Below are positions 32,801 through 41,586 of a stretch of 64,000 bases of DNA, in pieces; positions within the stretch are counted from its first letter, which is position 1, and every line of letters starts with the position of its first letter. The DNA comes from UBA6109 sp035366835. GTDB lineage: Bacteria; Desulfobacterota; Syntrophia; Syntrophales; UBA6109. Location of the stretch: positions 46,137-110,136 of the forward strand of contig DAOSIS010000010.1 in assembly GCA_035366835.1 (NCBI GenBank), given 5' to 3'. The notes below the pieces were generated by a model. The model made no database searches. It saw nothing but the letters and a program-made list of their open reading frames with translations, and had not been told where the DNA came from. Made by a program: the position numbers and the translations under genes.

Positions 32801-34077
32801 TGGACTGGTCGCAGAACATCACCGACCCGGACCGCTGGGCGAGGATCCAGGACGTCCCCGATACGCTCCTCTGGCGCACCCGCTACGAGATCAAGCAGCG
32901 CACCGTCGACTTCATCATCGAACACGTCTCCCGCAACTGGCAGAAATACGGTTATTCGAAGACCTGGCGCGAAGAGTTGTTTTCCAAGATCAATCCGACG
33001 GCCATGTGGATCGGATTCGCCCGGCGCTTCGCCCCGTACAAGCGGGCCGACATGCTCCTTTCCAACCCGGACCGCCTGGACCGGATCGTGAACCACAAGA
33101 CGCACCCGGTCCACATCGTCTTCGCGGGCAAAGCCCACCCCAACGACGAGATGGGCAAGAGCATCCTGAAGAAGGTGATCGACATCTGCCGCGAGGACCG
33201 CTTCCGGGGGAAGATCTTCTTCATCGAGGACTACGACATCCGGGTCGCCCGGCGGCTTGTCCAGGGCGTCGACGTCTGGCTGAACACGCCGCGGAGACCG
33301 AACGAGGCCAGCGGCACCAGCGGGGAGAAGGTCATCATCAACGGCGTCCTCAACATGAGTGTATCCGACGGATGGTGGTGCGAAGGGTATGACGGCAGGA
33401 ACGGCTGGGTCGTCGGACCGGTCGTGCGCGATTACGCGGAGGAAATCCCGGGGGCGGACGAAGAGGACGCTTTGTCTCTGTACTCCCTGCTGGAAAACAC
33501 GGTGATCCCCATGTACTACGATCGCGAGGTCTCGGGGATCCCGGAGAAATGGGTGCGCATGATCAAGTGGTCGATGCAAACCCTCTGTCCGAAATACAAC
33601 ACGGACCGCATGCTGCTGCAATACTATCATGAGATGTACGCGCCGACGGCACGGCGGGGCGCCAAGCTCTCGGCGGATTCCTTCGCGATGACCCGCCAGG
33701 TCGCCGAGTGGAAGGGCAAGATCCCCCTGCGGTTCTCCTCCCTCCGCCTGCTGGACATCAGCGTCGAGGGGATCCAGGGCGACACGATTCTCGTGGACAA
33801 GCCCCTGCGCGTGACGGTCCGCGTCGATCCCGGGAAACTCAGCCGCGACGAAATCCTGGTGGAGCTCATGATCGGGGAGAAGGACGGCAGCGGTTCGCTG
33901 ACGACCCCCCTGTGTCTCCCGCTGAAGCCGATTCAGGAGGAGTCCGACGGCGTCCTGACCTTTTCGATCGAGTACGTGGTCAGGAAGAACGGATCCTACT
34001 TCTACGGCGTCCGCGTGCTGCCCTATCGGGAAAACCTGACGGACAAGCAGGAAACGGGGCTGGTCCTGTGGGGCTGA
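29824..34077 (+). CDS. Bifunctional glycogen synthase (GT3-type) fused to alpha-glucan phosphorylase
   Basis: One uninterrupted 1417-residue frame. Residues 1 to about 560 resemble eukaryotic-type GT3 glycogen synthase: FEISWEVCNKVGGIHTVIAS, GGWDYIEPVMFSYACGEVIE, TTHATILGRSMAGSG and FPSYYEPWGYTPLE. Residues about 565-690 match the DUF3417 region (LAYNLWWSWNPKARELF). From about 690 to 1310 is a GT35 glucan phosphorylase of the short TIGR02094 type: YFSAEYGLHECIPIYSGGLG, HINEGHSAFL and SGTSGEKVIINGVLNMS, where Lys1169 is the PLP site. A C-terminal beta-rich extension completes it. The two halves catalyse opposite net reactions, chain extension and phosphorolysis. The start has AAGGAGATGACCC before ATG 29824. 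Confidence 0.94.
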   Translation: MAKQRNGYLFEISWEVCNKVGGIHTVIASKLREAAQYYGDQYLLFGPDLKTNIDFEETDEECWPRLREAAAIKEISCRCGRWKVPGDPRVILVSAGSKYNKEQLLYRIWEDYGVDSIAGGWDYIEPVMFSYACGEVIEIAYNLMVRPHNLPAVAQVHEWMCGAALLCLKKRVPEIGTVFTTHATILGRSMAGSGIDIYADMERISPKREASTHNITAKYSMETVSAREADCFTTVSEITAVEAKNFLGRAPDVITTNGLDMEHIPDLAQDRTPALHAREKLLAAASRFLRKDISPATKIMVISGRYEFHNKGIDVFLNALGRLEHEAAAGDPVLAFLLVLGGHTDLIPLLQGDQMKPDQGNAPIATHRLHYEASDPILQTCNRLGLKNSVQNRINIIFIPAYLNGHDGFLDMTYYEALSGCDLAVFPSYYEPWGYTPLESAAYALPTVTTDQAGFGLWVQNRFGENKGVMLLKRRGQPAAVIEDHLHGILRDFLTWSDQERDERRKEARKVAVQSNWREFYKLYLKAYDRALAVAASRAEHLAVEMETPDKQTFTGAISTQPHFRTFTAIANLPEKIGRLRELAYNLWWSWNPKARELFVSLDPNLWTQMGNNPVRMLESVSPERLLEAAQNSGYLSQYNLTFQQFDSYMNEKPSHRRVRSSQDVKRSSPVAYFSAEYGLHECIPIYSGGLGTLSGDHLKTASDLNIPLVGVGILYKSGFFRQVLDRNGIQIAEYPENDFSNMPVQIVRDDRGNEVQISLDLPGRTLFANIWEVKVGRVSLYLLDTDVPRNTVQDRKITSRLYYADPRTRIEQEILLGMGGVRLLRKLGIRPSVYHINEGHSAFLIFERISMLMKEERLSFDEAAEAVRAGTVFTTHTPVEAGNERFPRELIEHYFSNFVKCTGISWSKFWELGLKEAGEDKPFFMTVLALKMSYMGNAVSRVHGQVSRRMWRDVWKGFHESDIPIQHVTNGAHHMSYLAPRMREVLDNFLGMDWSQNITDPDRWARIQDVPDTLLWRTRYEIKQRTVDFIIEHVSRNWQKYGYSKTWREELFSKINPTAMWIGFARRFAPYKRADMLLSNPDRLDRIVNHKTHPVHIVFAGKAHPNDEMGKSILKKVIDICREDRFRGKIFFIEDYDIRVARRLVQGVDVWLNTPRRPNEASGTSGEKVIINGVLNMSVSDGWWCEGYDGRNGWVVGPVVRDYAEEIPGADEEDALSLYSLLENTVIPMYYDREVSGIPEKWVRMIKWSMQTLCPKYNTDRMLLQYYHEMYAPTARRGAKLSADSFAMTRQVAEWKGKIPLRFSSLRLLDISVEGIQGDTILVDKPLRVTVRVDPGKLSRDEILVELMIGEKDGSGSLTTPLCLPLKPIQEESDGVLTFSIEYVVRKNGSYFYGVRVLPYRENLTDKQETGLVLWG

Positions 34078-34087
34078 AAGAGAGCGG

Positions 34088-34318
34088 TCACCGGCGGTTG
34101 ATGAGCCAGAGGATCAGCGTCAGGACGACGCTGACGAGGATGGACGTGGTCAGCGGGAAATAGAAGCTGAAGTTCTTCCCCTTGAAGAAAAAGTCGCCGG
34201 GAAGGCGTCCGATCCAGGGCAGATGCCCCTTCCCGGCGAGGACCAGCAGCAGTCCGAGCACGGCCACGATCAGGCCGGCGATGATCAGGACCTTCCCCAG
34301 ATTGAAAGGCTCGTTCAT
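34088..34318 (-). CDS. DUF2905 family membrane protein
   Basis: A 76-residue protein with two membrane helices (about residues 8-30 and 55-73). The family signature between them is GRLPGDFFFKGKNFSFYFPL, and the sequence ends LILWLINRR. ATG 34318 is preceded by GGGGGAA; an ATG at 34342 is possible. Function unknown. It is convergent with the glucan fusion gene, with ends 10 bases apart. Confidence 0.85.
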   Translation of the reverse strand: MNEPFNLGKVLIIAGLIVAVLGLLLVLAGKGHLPWIGRLPGDFFFKGKNFSFYFPLTTSILVSVVLTLILWLINRR

Positions 34319-34434
34319 CGGAGCATTCCCCCGGCCGAACATATCTCCATCGCCGCAGCGGCGTCAAGGGAAACGCCGGGATCCTCCGGTCCGGGTGCGT
34401 CGGAACGGCCCGGGAGTCTTTCCGGCGAAGCCCA

Positions 34435-35181
34435 GTGAAAAAGATGATGAATTTCCCCCTGGAAGAAAACGACGTCCACATCTGGCATGCCGCACCGGAA
34501 GATCTGCGGAGGCAGGCCCTTCCGGGCGGCCTTCTGTCGCCCGACGAAATCGACCGCCAGCGGCGTTTTTCATCGGAAGCGGCCGCCCTGCTGCACCGGA
34601 TCGGCCGCGTGCTCGTCCGGACGACCCTGTCGCGGTACGAGGACATTCCCCCCTCCGCCTGGAGATTCCGGTACGGACCGCGCGGGCGCCCCGAGGTCGC
34701 GTCTCCCCTCATCGACCCTCCCCTGCGATTCAGCCTCTCCCACACCGACGGCATGGCCGTTTGCGCCGTGGCGCGGGGAATGGACGTGGGCGTCGACGTG
34801 GAAAACCTCTCGCGGTCCTGCCGTTTCGAGCAGGTCGCCCGGCGCTTCTTTCCCCCTGCGGAGGTGAGGGACATGGAATCACTGCCCCGGGAGATGCGGC
34901 CGAGGAGGTTCTTCGAATATTGGACGCTCCGCGAGGCTTGTCTCAAGGCCGGCGGCTGGGGCCTGTCCCTGCCCCTGAACAGGATCGCGTTCCGTCTTCT
35001 GGAGGACGGAGCGGCTGCCGCGTCGTTCGATCCTTCGCTGGGCGAAGATCCCGCGCAGTGGCGGTTCCGTCTCATCCCGCTGCCGCCCGGTCACATGGCG
35101 GCACTCGCCGTGAGGGGACGTGAAAAGGAGGATCTCCGCATCACCGTCCGGTACGTCAAACAAGAAGAAGCACGGCCGTAG
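34435..35181 (+). CDS. 4'-phosphopantetheinyl transferase (Sfp family)
   Basis: A 248-residue two-lobe enzyme that transfers phosphopantetheine from CoA to carrier proteins. FSLSHTDGMAVCAVA gives the CoA-contact His. The Mg-binding GVDVENL and the second-lobe motif FEYWTLREACLKAGG are clear. In that motif Arg replaces the Lys that is usual in W-x-x-K-E-A/S-xx-K. The start is GTG 34435 or ATG 34444. No polyketide or non-ribosomal peptide gene is near, so its target lies elsewhere. Confidence 0.87.
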   Translation: MKKMMNFPLEENDVHIWHAAPEDLRRQALPGGLLSPDEIDRQRRFSSEAAALLHRIGRVLVRTTLSRYEDIPPSAWRFRYGPRGRPEVASPLIDPPLRFSLSHTDGMAVCAVARGMDVGVDVENLSRSCRFEQVARRFFPPAEVRDMESLPREMRPRRFFEYWTLREACLKAGGWGLSLPLNRIAFRLLEDGAAAASFDPSLGEDPAQWRFRLIPLPPGHMAALAVRGREKEDLRITVRYVKQEEARP

Positions 35182-35299
35182 ATCACCCCGCGAATCGAAT
35201 ATGGTCTCCGTTCATCAACAGGCTTCTCCATGGCCGTCGCCCAGCGTCATCATCGTCATCTGAACGGCCTCTTCCGCAGATCCCTGGGCGGGAACTTCT

Positions 35300-35338
35300 A
35301 AAAACGGCAGAGGGCTTGGCATTGAACCAGACCCTCTG
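35300..35338 (-). terminator. Terminator of the PrpD-TRAP operon
   Basis: On the minus strand, CAGAGGGTCTGG pairs with CCAAGCCCTCTG around a short loop (35308-35319 with 35327-35338, two internal mismatches). TTTTT follows at 35304-35300. It lies about 50 bases past the stop of the last operon gene. Confidence 0.65.
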
Positions 35339-35385
35339 GTTGCTCTCGATCGGCAAACCTCGTGTCCCGCCTGGAATTCTTCCGG

Positions 35386-36753
35386 TTATGCCGACAACAA
35401 ATTCCGAAGAGCCCGCACGGATTCCAGTCGTTCGAGATTCCAAATCGAGTCGACGAGTCTTTTCGCCCGATCCGATCCCAAGATATCCTGGAGGAGATCC
35501 AGGGCTTTCGTTTCGACTTCTGCACGTGTCATCGGATTATCGAAGGTTCCCCGTACGGCAGGAACAAATTCCTCCACGGTCCGCCCGTCCGTCAAATGAA
35601 CCTTCACCAGGCCAGGACGCTGCCGTTCCTGATCGGCGAATTTCGGATCACCGATCAGATTGACGCGAGCCTGGACTTCGCGGACCTTCGGGTCCGACAT
35701 GCGCTCATAGGACTCGCAGGCTTTGAAGGTCAGTTTACCATCCAAGAGAATCACGGAAACGATGTACTGGCAGTTGATATCTGGCATGCTGCGATTGTTG
35801 ACGATCAATGCACATTGGGGCGGCAGATGAACGTCGATTGCCTTGACCTCGTCGGCGGTGAGGCCGTGCTTCGCGACCAGAGTTGTCATGGCGTCAGCGG
35901 CAGCCTGGATCGGTGACCCCACGGAGAATTTCTTTATATTGGCGACGGAGATCTCATAGTGGCTCCCGAGATTGTCGATCCATTTGGGAAATTCGCTTTG
36001 CGCGGGGCAGTACATCTCGAAAAAATTATTGGGACCCGAAAAAATGTCCTCCTCTCCCGTGAAGCCATTCTGGACGAACATTGCGGAAGTCACGCCATTC
36101 CGGGCGCCCATGCCCGCAAAGACAAATGCCTTTTCGACATGCTCCCCGTCTCTCGGCCAGGAAGTAATCCCCGATGCCTGCTGGCCCGTATACGCGAGCG
36201 CATGACGAACCTGCCGCGCACTGAGTCTTGCCAGGCTGGAAGCGGCGGCCGCCGCCCCGAAAAGCGGTCCCATGGCGTGGGTGGAAAAGCCTTTGATCTG
36301 GCAAGGGACGAGGCTCATCACGCGTGCAATACGTGAGGAGACATCGTACCCTAAGACGACCGCACGCAGAAAGGCCTCACCCGAGGCGCTTTCCCTTTCC
36401 GCCATCGCAAGGGCGGCAGGAACGATTGCACAGCCGGGATGGGTGAAGGAAGGCGCATGGGAATCGTCCGTTTCGTCGGCGTGCGCGGAAAAGCCGTTCA
36501 CCATCGCGGCATTGATGGCCGTCGTCAAGAATTTCGACCCGATGACCTGACATTCCGCCGTGCCGCCCTGGGTCTCGATGAATTTGATGGCGAGTTCGCC
36601 TGTCTTCAGTCTTGATCCAGAGACCATGGCCGCAAGAGTATCCAGGATATGATGTTTCGCTTTTTCCACAACGGCATCCGGCAGGACGCGATCTCCCGCT
36701 GACGCGATATAGCTGCTGAGGCGATCCATGATGCTTTGATCATTCATCTGCAT
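35386..36753 (-). CDS. MmgE/PrpD family protein (first paralogue, operon distal)
   Basis: A 455-residue protein of the 2-methylcitrate dehydratase / cis-aconitate decarboxylase / iminodisuccinate epimerase superfamily. Family motifs are HADETDDSH and THPGCAIVPAALAMAE, with IKGFSTHAMGPLFGAAAAA and IKKFSVGSPIQAAADAM. The family acts on small di- and tricarboxylic acids; the exact substrate cannot be read. It differs clearly from the second paralogue at 39962, for example lacking the KPYSCGVVNH segment. ATG 36753 has AAGGAGG ten bases upstream. It is the last gene of an operon with a TRAP transporter. Confidence 0.9.
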   Translation of the reverse strand: MQMNDQSIMDRLSSYIASAGDRVLPDAVVEKAKHHILDTLAAMVSGSRLKTGELAIKFIETQGGTAECQVIGSKFLTTAINAAMVNGFSAHADETDDSHAPSFTHPGCAIVPAALAMAERESASGEAFLRAVVLGYDVSSRIARVMSLVPCQIKGFSTHAMGPLFGAAAAASSLARLSARQVRHALAYTGQQASGITSWPRDGEHVEKAFVFAGMGARNGVTSAMFVQNGFTGEEDIFSGPNNFFEMYCPAQSEFPKWIDNLGSHYEISVANIKKFSVGSPIQAAADAMTTLVAKHGLTADEVKAIDVHLPPQCALIVNNRSMPDINCQYIVSVILLDGKLTFKACESYERMSDPKVREVQARVNLIGDPKFADQERQRPGLVKVHLTDGRTVEEFVPAVRGTFDNPMTRAEVETKALDLLQDILGSDRAKRLVDSIWNLERLESVRALRNLLSA

Positions 36754-36839
36754 GGCAAAAAATCCTCCTTGGAAGATCTACTCGCGGCAGTTACTCTTCA
36801 CCTCGAGGAGAGAAACTTGGCTCGGCTCGTACGGACGCA

Positions 36840-38144
36840 TCATCGGCTCCCCATCATGTGATTGGGCAGCCACAGTGCAATCTCGGGGAAGATATAGACG
36901 ATGATGATGCTCAGTACGATGATGGCCAGGAACGGCATGGCCCCGCGGGTAATGGTCTGTAACGGTACGCCCGATATATCGCCGGTGACAAACAAACACA
37001 GCCCCACCGGCGGCGTCACCACCGCCATCATCATGCTCATGATGACGACCGTGCAGAACCAGACCGAGTCCCATCCCATCACCTTGAGCAGAGGGAAGAA
37101 GATCGGCGTCGTAATGAGAATGATGGGAGTCACGTCCATCAGCATTCCCAGCACAACCAGGATCGCCATAATGATGAACATCACAAAGGGGGGAGGAGCA
37201 TGTAAGGAAACCAGCCATGTGGCGAGATGCTGGGGGATTCCCACGACGCTCACCAGATAGCTGAAGACCCGCGCTCCGATGACGATCATCAGGATGGCGC
37301 AGCTTGCCCTCGTGGCGTCCATAAAGGAAAGCCGGATGTTTTCCCAGGTCAGTGTCCCGATCAGAAGGGCGATGAACAGGGCACCGGCGCATCCCACGGC
37401 GGCAGCCTCCGTCGGCGTCATGATGCCGCTGTAGATTCCGCCGAGCACGACCAGAATCAGAAGGATACTCGGCCATACCTTCCGGAAGGCCGCCACCTTC
37501 TCCCGAGTGGAAACTGTTCCTGCGGCGGGCGCCTCCTCTATGCCCAGTCCGGAAGCGATAACGCAATAGACGCAGTAGAAGATCATGATCATGATGCCGG
37601 GCACGATACCCGCCATGAAGAGCCGGCCGATGGAATCGCCCGTGATCAGACCATAAAGGATCATCGGAAGACTCGGAGGGATGAGGATCCCAAGCCCGCT
37701 GGAGCTCGCCAGCATACCCGTACTGAGACGTTCGCTGTACCCTCGTTTCTTCATCTCCGGGTACGCCATCGTGCCCACGATGGCGATCACGGCGAGGGCC
37801 ACTCCGGTGATCGCCCCCATAAACGCGGAGGCAATGACGCTGGCCATCGCCAATCCGGCGGGGATGCTCCCGAATAATTTGTGCAGAAAGGCAAAGAGCC
37901 CTTCTCCCAATTTCATCCGGAACATGATCTCCCCCATCAGAAGAAACAGCGGCAGGCACAGCAGAACGAAGTTCGTCGACACCTCCCAGGCGATGTTCCC
38001 CACAACGGAAATGGCGGCCGGTTTCAGAAAGAGACAAATCCCCGTCGCGCCGGCCAGGCCGAGAGCAAAGGCGACCGGAACGCGCAACAGGAACAGTCCG
38101 ATCAATATGAACAGCATGATGATCGTAACAAGATGCCATTCCAT
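36840..38144 (-). CDS. TRAP transporter large permease (DctM family)
   Basis: A 434-residue polytopic inner-membrane protein with about 12 spans. Signatures are PVAFALGLAG, the SGLGILIPPSLPMILYG stretch, and the closing VTPPVGLCLFVTGDISG typical of DctM. It forms the ion-coupled membrane core of a tripartite organic-acid importer. It starts one base after the DctQ stop codon, so the two are translationally coupled. Confidence 0.95.
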   Translation of the reverse strand: MEWHLVTIIMLFILIGLFLLRVPVAFALGLAGATGICLFLKPAAISVVGNIAWEVSTNFVLLCLPLFLLMGEIMFRMKLGEGLFAFLHKLFGSIPAGLAMASVIASAFMGAITGVALAVIAIVGTMAYPEMKKRGYSERLSTGMLASSSGLGILIPPSLPMILYGLITGDSIGRLFMAGIVPGIMIMIFYCVYCVIASGLGIEEAPAAGTVSTREKVAAFRKVWPSILLILVVLGGIYSGIMTPTEAAAVGCAGALFIALLIGTLTWENIRLSFMDATRASCAILMIVIGARVFSYLVSVVGIPQHLATWLVSLHAPPPFVMFIIMAILVVLGMLMDVTPIILITTPIFFPLLKVMGWDSVWFCTVVIMSMMMAVVTPPVGLCLFVTGDISGVPLQTITRGAMPFLAIIVLSIIIVYIFPEIALWLPNHMMGSR

Positions 38145-38145
38145 A

Positions 38146-38709
38146 TTACGATATCTCCTTTCCGGCCGGGTCCGGGCTGTCGTCTCCTGTCACCGCAGCG
38201 GCGATGTTGGCCCAGAGAAACAACAGGATCTGCAGCAGCAGCAATACGGCTCCGATGAACATGACGATCTGTATGTACCCTACGGGAAAATCCATCTCCG
38301 TGCCCGAACGGGTCCCATCCCTCAGGGAATCGAAGGCGAATTTCCCCGTCTGCCATGTCAGGATGCCGATCCAGACCATGGAAAGCAGCGGCTCGACGAT
38401 GTCGATGATGCGACGCCCTTTGGGCCGGAGAAAATCGTACAGGAAGTCGATCTTCACGTAGCGGTTGATCTGGTAGACGTAGGCCACGCCCAGGAAGATA
38501 ATGAAAAGCATGAGACAACCTGAGACGTCGAAGCTCCACATCGTGGGGGAACTGAATATTCCCCTGGAGACGACTTCGTACGACACCGCAAAGACCAGAG
38601 CGAACTGGCAAAAGCAGCTGACATAGAAGAGCTTGCTGTTGATCTTCCTCAGCATGGCGGCCAGCGGTCCTTTCGGGACCACGGGCTCGTGAGAACCATG
38701 TACTTTCAT
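38146..38709 (-). CDS. TRAP transporter small permease (DctQ family)
   Basis: A 187-residue protein with four membrane spans. The DctQ pattern is seen in VSYEVVSRGIFSSPTMWSFD and YVKIDFLYDFLRPKGR. It pairs with the large permease immediately downstream. ATG 38709 has AAAGGA ten bases upstream; earlier in-frame ATGs lack a site. The N-terminal 25 residues are hydrophilic and cytoplasmic. Confidence 0.92.
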   Translation of the reverse strand: MKVHGSHEPVVPKGPLAAMLRKINSKLFYVSCFCQFALVFAVSYEVVSRGIFSSPTMWSFDVSGCLMLFIIFLGVAYVYQINRYVKIDFLYDFLRPKGRRIIDIVEPLLSMVWIGILTWQTGKFAFDSLRDGTRSGTEMDFPVGYIQIVMFIGAVLLLLQILLFLWANIAAAVTGDDSPDPAGKEIS

Positions 38710-38835
38710 AGGATCACGGTCCTTTCTCATCGGCAGGTCAGCCCGGGCGGCCTCCGGCATCGCCGCAAGAATGCGAACCCCTTGCGCCGCCCCGCCATTT
38801 CCGGCAGCCGGTTCCAATGCCCATCGTGTCGATCG

Positions 38836-39873
38836 TCAACTTTTCGGTTTTTTCTGTTTCTTCAGCAGCATCTCCAAAAGAGCCTGCCCATCGGCCCCCT
38901 GGTCTTTGGCCCATTTGTCCCAAACGGGCCGAACCATATCAGACCATCTCTGGGCTTCCTTGTCCGGAAGCGGATAGTATTCCTTGGCTTTCGCTTTGGC
39001 ATTGTTTCTGGCTACATCCGCTTCGGCATAGGCATGCTTCCCTCCCCATGTTTCCGTTTCCCTTGAGCACTCCAGAACGATCTTCTGCAGATCCGGCGCC
39101 AGCTTGGCGAAGACCGCCGGGTTCATCAAGATGAAGTAGTTGCCGGTATACCATTTGCTCCCCGTTACATAGGGCGCGACTTCGTAGAAACTGTTCGCTA
39201 TGTAGGTCTCATCGATTGTGATTGCCGCATCAACCGTGCCGTTCTGCAGGGCCGGATAGATTTCGGCCGCTGCAATCGAAGCGGTCCCGGCGCCAAACGC
39301 TCTAACCGAAGCCGGCAGCACTTTGCCCCCGGACACCCTGATCTTCTTTCCCTTGAAATCCTCGGCAGCACGGATGGGAGTCCTGCTGACAACGACATTG
39401 AATGTGCCCATCGGAAACGCCAGCAGCGGTTTGCACCCTTTCTTTTCTATCTTGGCCGTGAAGAAATCCCGGTTATCCCTCCAGGCATCCCAGAAATCGA
39501 TCAACGAAATCGACGGCGGCGGCAATGGGAGAATGAACAATTCCACTGATGGTACGTCGCCCGTGAAGTACGACGTGCTCAAGAGCGAGACGTCAATCGC
39601 TCCGCTTGAGGTACCCTTGAAGGCGTCCTTTCCGCTGATGATTTCTCCGGAATAGTGCAACTCGACTTTGACTCTGCCGTTTGTCTTCTTTTCGACCAGA
39701 TCCGCCCAATAAGCGGCGACCTCTCCCCGCATATCTTTCTTGTTGTATTCAGTGGACATGGTTAGCTTGATCGCGGGTGTCGACTTTTCCGCCGCGTATC
39801 CCGCCGCAGCAAAACAGAAAACCATGATCAAGAAAAGGCACGCACAAAGCAGCTTCTTCCCGTTGTTCCGCAT
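38836..39873 (-). CDS. TRAP transporter periplasmic solute-binding protein (DctP family)
   Basis: A 345-residue protein with a signal peptide (residues 1-28, ending AGYAAEK). The DctP fold is visible in KLTMSTEYNKKDMRGEV, the conserved stretch EDFKGKKIRVSGGKV with its ligand-carboxylate Arg, and AEIYPALQNGTVDAAI. The conserved Arg predicts a ligand with a carboxylate. AAGGAGGGAGTC precedes the ATG. It lies between PrpD paralogue 2 and DctQ in the operon. Confidence 0.93.
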   Translation of the reverse strand: MRNNGKKLLCACLFLIMVFCFAAAGYAAEKSTPAIKLTMSTEYNKKDMRGEVAAYWADLVEKKTNGRVKVELHYSGEIISGKDAFKGTSSGAIDVSLLSTSYFTGDVPSVELFILPLPPPSISLIDFWDAWRDNRDFFTAKIEKKGCKPLLAFPMGTFNVVVSRTPIRAAEDFKGKKIRVSGGKVLPASVRAFGAGTASIAAAEIYPALQNGTVDAAITIDETYIANSFYEVAPYVTGSKWYTGNYFILMNPAVFAKLAPDLQKIVLECSRETETWGGKHAYAEADVARNNAKAKAKEYYPLPDKEAQRWSDMVRPVWDKWAKDQGADGQALLEMLLKKQKKPKS

Positions 39874-39961
39874 GACTCCCTCCTTTTTTCCAGAGCGATT
39901 TAAGACGCCTGTACCATTCGGCCGTCTCTTCGAGTCGACCTGCTCGCTTCCCCTCGCCTGC

Positions 39962-41359
39962 CTAAACCAACAACGGCACAAGTTGTTGGATAACCTCCAA
40001 TTCTTCGAGCCGCCCCACTGTTGCGATCAGTCGATCCAGTTTCTCTTCCGGCATGGAATTCACGCTCACGGAATTGCAGTCCAGCAGTTTCCGTCTGGCA
40101 TCGGCGGGGGTAAAAGGATTCTTCGGACTTCCCAGCGGAATGTCCACCTGCTGGACGAACTCCCTGCCATCCATGGTCTTGATTTTGATTCGGGTCGGCT
40201 CAATGCTTCCCCCGGTGAGCGCCGGATCCAGTTCGACGACGATCTTATCCGTAAGCCGATGCAGGACAGGATCCCGGGCGGCCTCATCCGTGTAATCCCG
40301 CACGGATGCCCTCTTCTTCGCAACGGCTGTCGCCACTGACCAGGGGATGCTGAATTGCGTTCCTACGGCGTTCTTGGGGTGGCGTTTTGTCTCAATCGGA
40401 CTGCAAAGGAAATAACTCCCCTCGCCCGTGAAGACGGTGATCGCATCAACATCTTCGGGTCTTATGTCGTGCTTTCTTACGATGGCCAGTGCAGCATCGA
40501 TGGCCGTGTGATTTACCACTCCGCACGAATAGGGTTTGAGGCTTATGTCTTCATTCTCGAATTGCATCCCCAAGTTGTTCGTCAGCTTGGTCAGGTCGCA
40601 ATAGGGGCTTTGAGGATGATAAAGGCCATAGAAGCCGACTTCGCCCTCGATGAAGCTCTTTGCGCCGGTATTTCCCCGCTGGGCCATCATGGCCGAAGCG
40701 ACTCCCGCCCTGCTGGCAAACCCTGGCCCGAGCCGCTTCGCCTGAGCGCCTTCGCGCAGACACTGTGTGTTTCCCGCCGCCTGATGATAGGCCAATCCCA
40801 GGGCATTCAGCATTTTCTCCTGGTCCAATCCCAAGATTCTACCAGCGGCGGCCGCGGACATGAAATAGCCGAACAGCGCGGTAAAATGCCAGTAATGCCA
40901 GGCCAATTGCTCCTTCTCACCCGGAGGGGCCGTCAGGACGAGACACATCCGGCAACCGAAATCCACCGACGCGGCGACGGTGGCAATGAATTCTTTTCCA
41001 CTCACCGCACTCTTTGTTTCTGCAACGGCCAATGCCGGCAGCACCGTTACCACGGCGCTGTGCAGCATGATCTTGTTGTAGGTATCATCGAAGTCCCATG
41101 CATGGGCCATAGCGGCATTTGCCTGGGCGGCGTGGAGCGCCGGCAGCTTGCCTCCAAAGGCAAAAACGGTGCTTTCCGGCTTCCCGCCCCATTCCTTGAG
41201 GAGTCCCACCAGTTCCCTCATCCCCGAGGCTCCACTACCGCCTAAGGCCACGGAAAGAATATTGAGAATTTGCGCCTTTGTGGCCTTGACGACGCCTTCG
41301 GGAAGATCTTCGTACTGGAGACCGATGATGTAATCCGCCAACTGCTGTTCGATCTTCAT
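39962..41359 (-). CDS. MmgE/PrpD family protein (second paralogue, operon proximal)
   Basis: A 465-residue protein of the same superfamily as the product at 35386. Motifs are HAWDFDDTYNKIMLHSAVV, REGAQAKRLGPGFASRAGV and ISLKPYSCGVVNHTAIDAA, all closer to the canonical family than in the other copy. It is the first gene of the operon. GGAGGTGA lies nine bases before its ATG, and a -24/-12 promoter about 230 bases upstream. Two different PrpD-like enzymes in one operon suggests two steps, or two stereoisomers, of one acid (inference). Confidence 0.9.
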   Translation of the reverse strand: MKIEQQLADYIIGLQYEDLPEGVVKATKAQILNILSVALGGSGASGMRELVGLLKEWGGKPESTVFAFGGKLPALHAAQANAAMAHAWDFDDTYNKIMLHSAVVTVLPALAVAETKSAVSGKEFIATVAASVDFGCRMCLVLTAPPGEKEQLAWHYWHFTALFGYFMSAAAAGRILGLDQEKMLNALGLAYHQAAGNTQCLREGAQAKRLGPGFASRAGVASAMMAQRGNTGAKSFIEGEVGFYGLYHPQSPYCDLTKLTNNLGMQFENEDISLKPYSCGVVNHTAIDAALAIVRKHDIRPEDVDAITVFTGEGSYFLCSPIETKRHPKNAVGTQFSIPWSVATAVAKKRASVRDYTDEAARDPVLHRLTDKIVVELDPALTGGSIEPTRIKIKTMDGREFVQQVDIPLGSPKNPFTPADARRKLLDCNSVSVNSMPEEKLDRLIATVGRLEELEVIQQLVPLLV

Positions 41360-41586
41360 TGCTTACCATCACCTCCGTCAATCAGGATCGTTGCCTCCGC
41401 CACTCCGACGGAACCGGCATTGCCCCGTCCGGATTCCCGTCGGGCATGGCCCATGGACGAGTCCGCCGTCTGCTACGCCGTGCTGCTAGACGGCCGCGCA
41501 AATGATTACCCTGCGGCGACGTACACGGACTTCCCTTCCGGTACACCGATGTGACAAACAAGTGATTAGGCTTCCGTCTGTTTTTT

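Noticed and set aside
36778..38139. 453-codon minus-strand frame overlapping the TRAP large permease
   Set aside because: It is on the same strand but in another frame. The permease frame at 36840-38144 has all family motifs; this one is Arg/His/Asp-rich noise.
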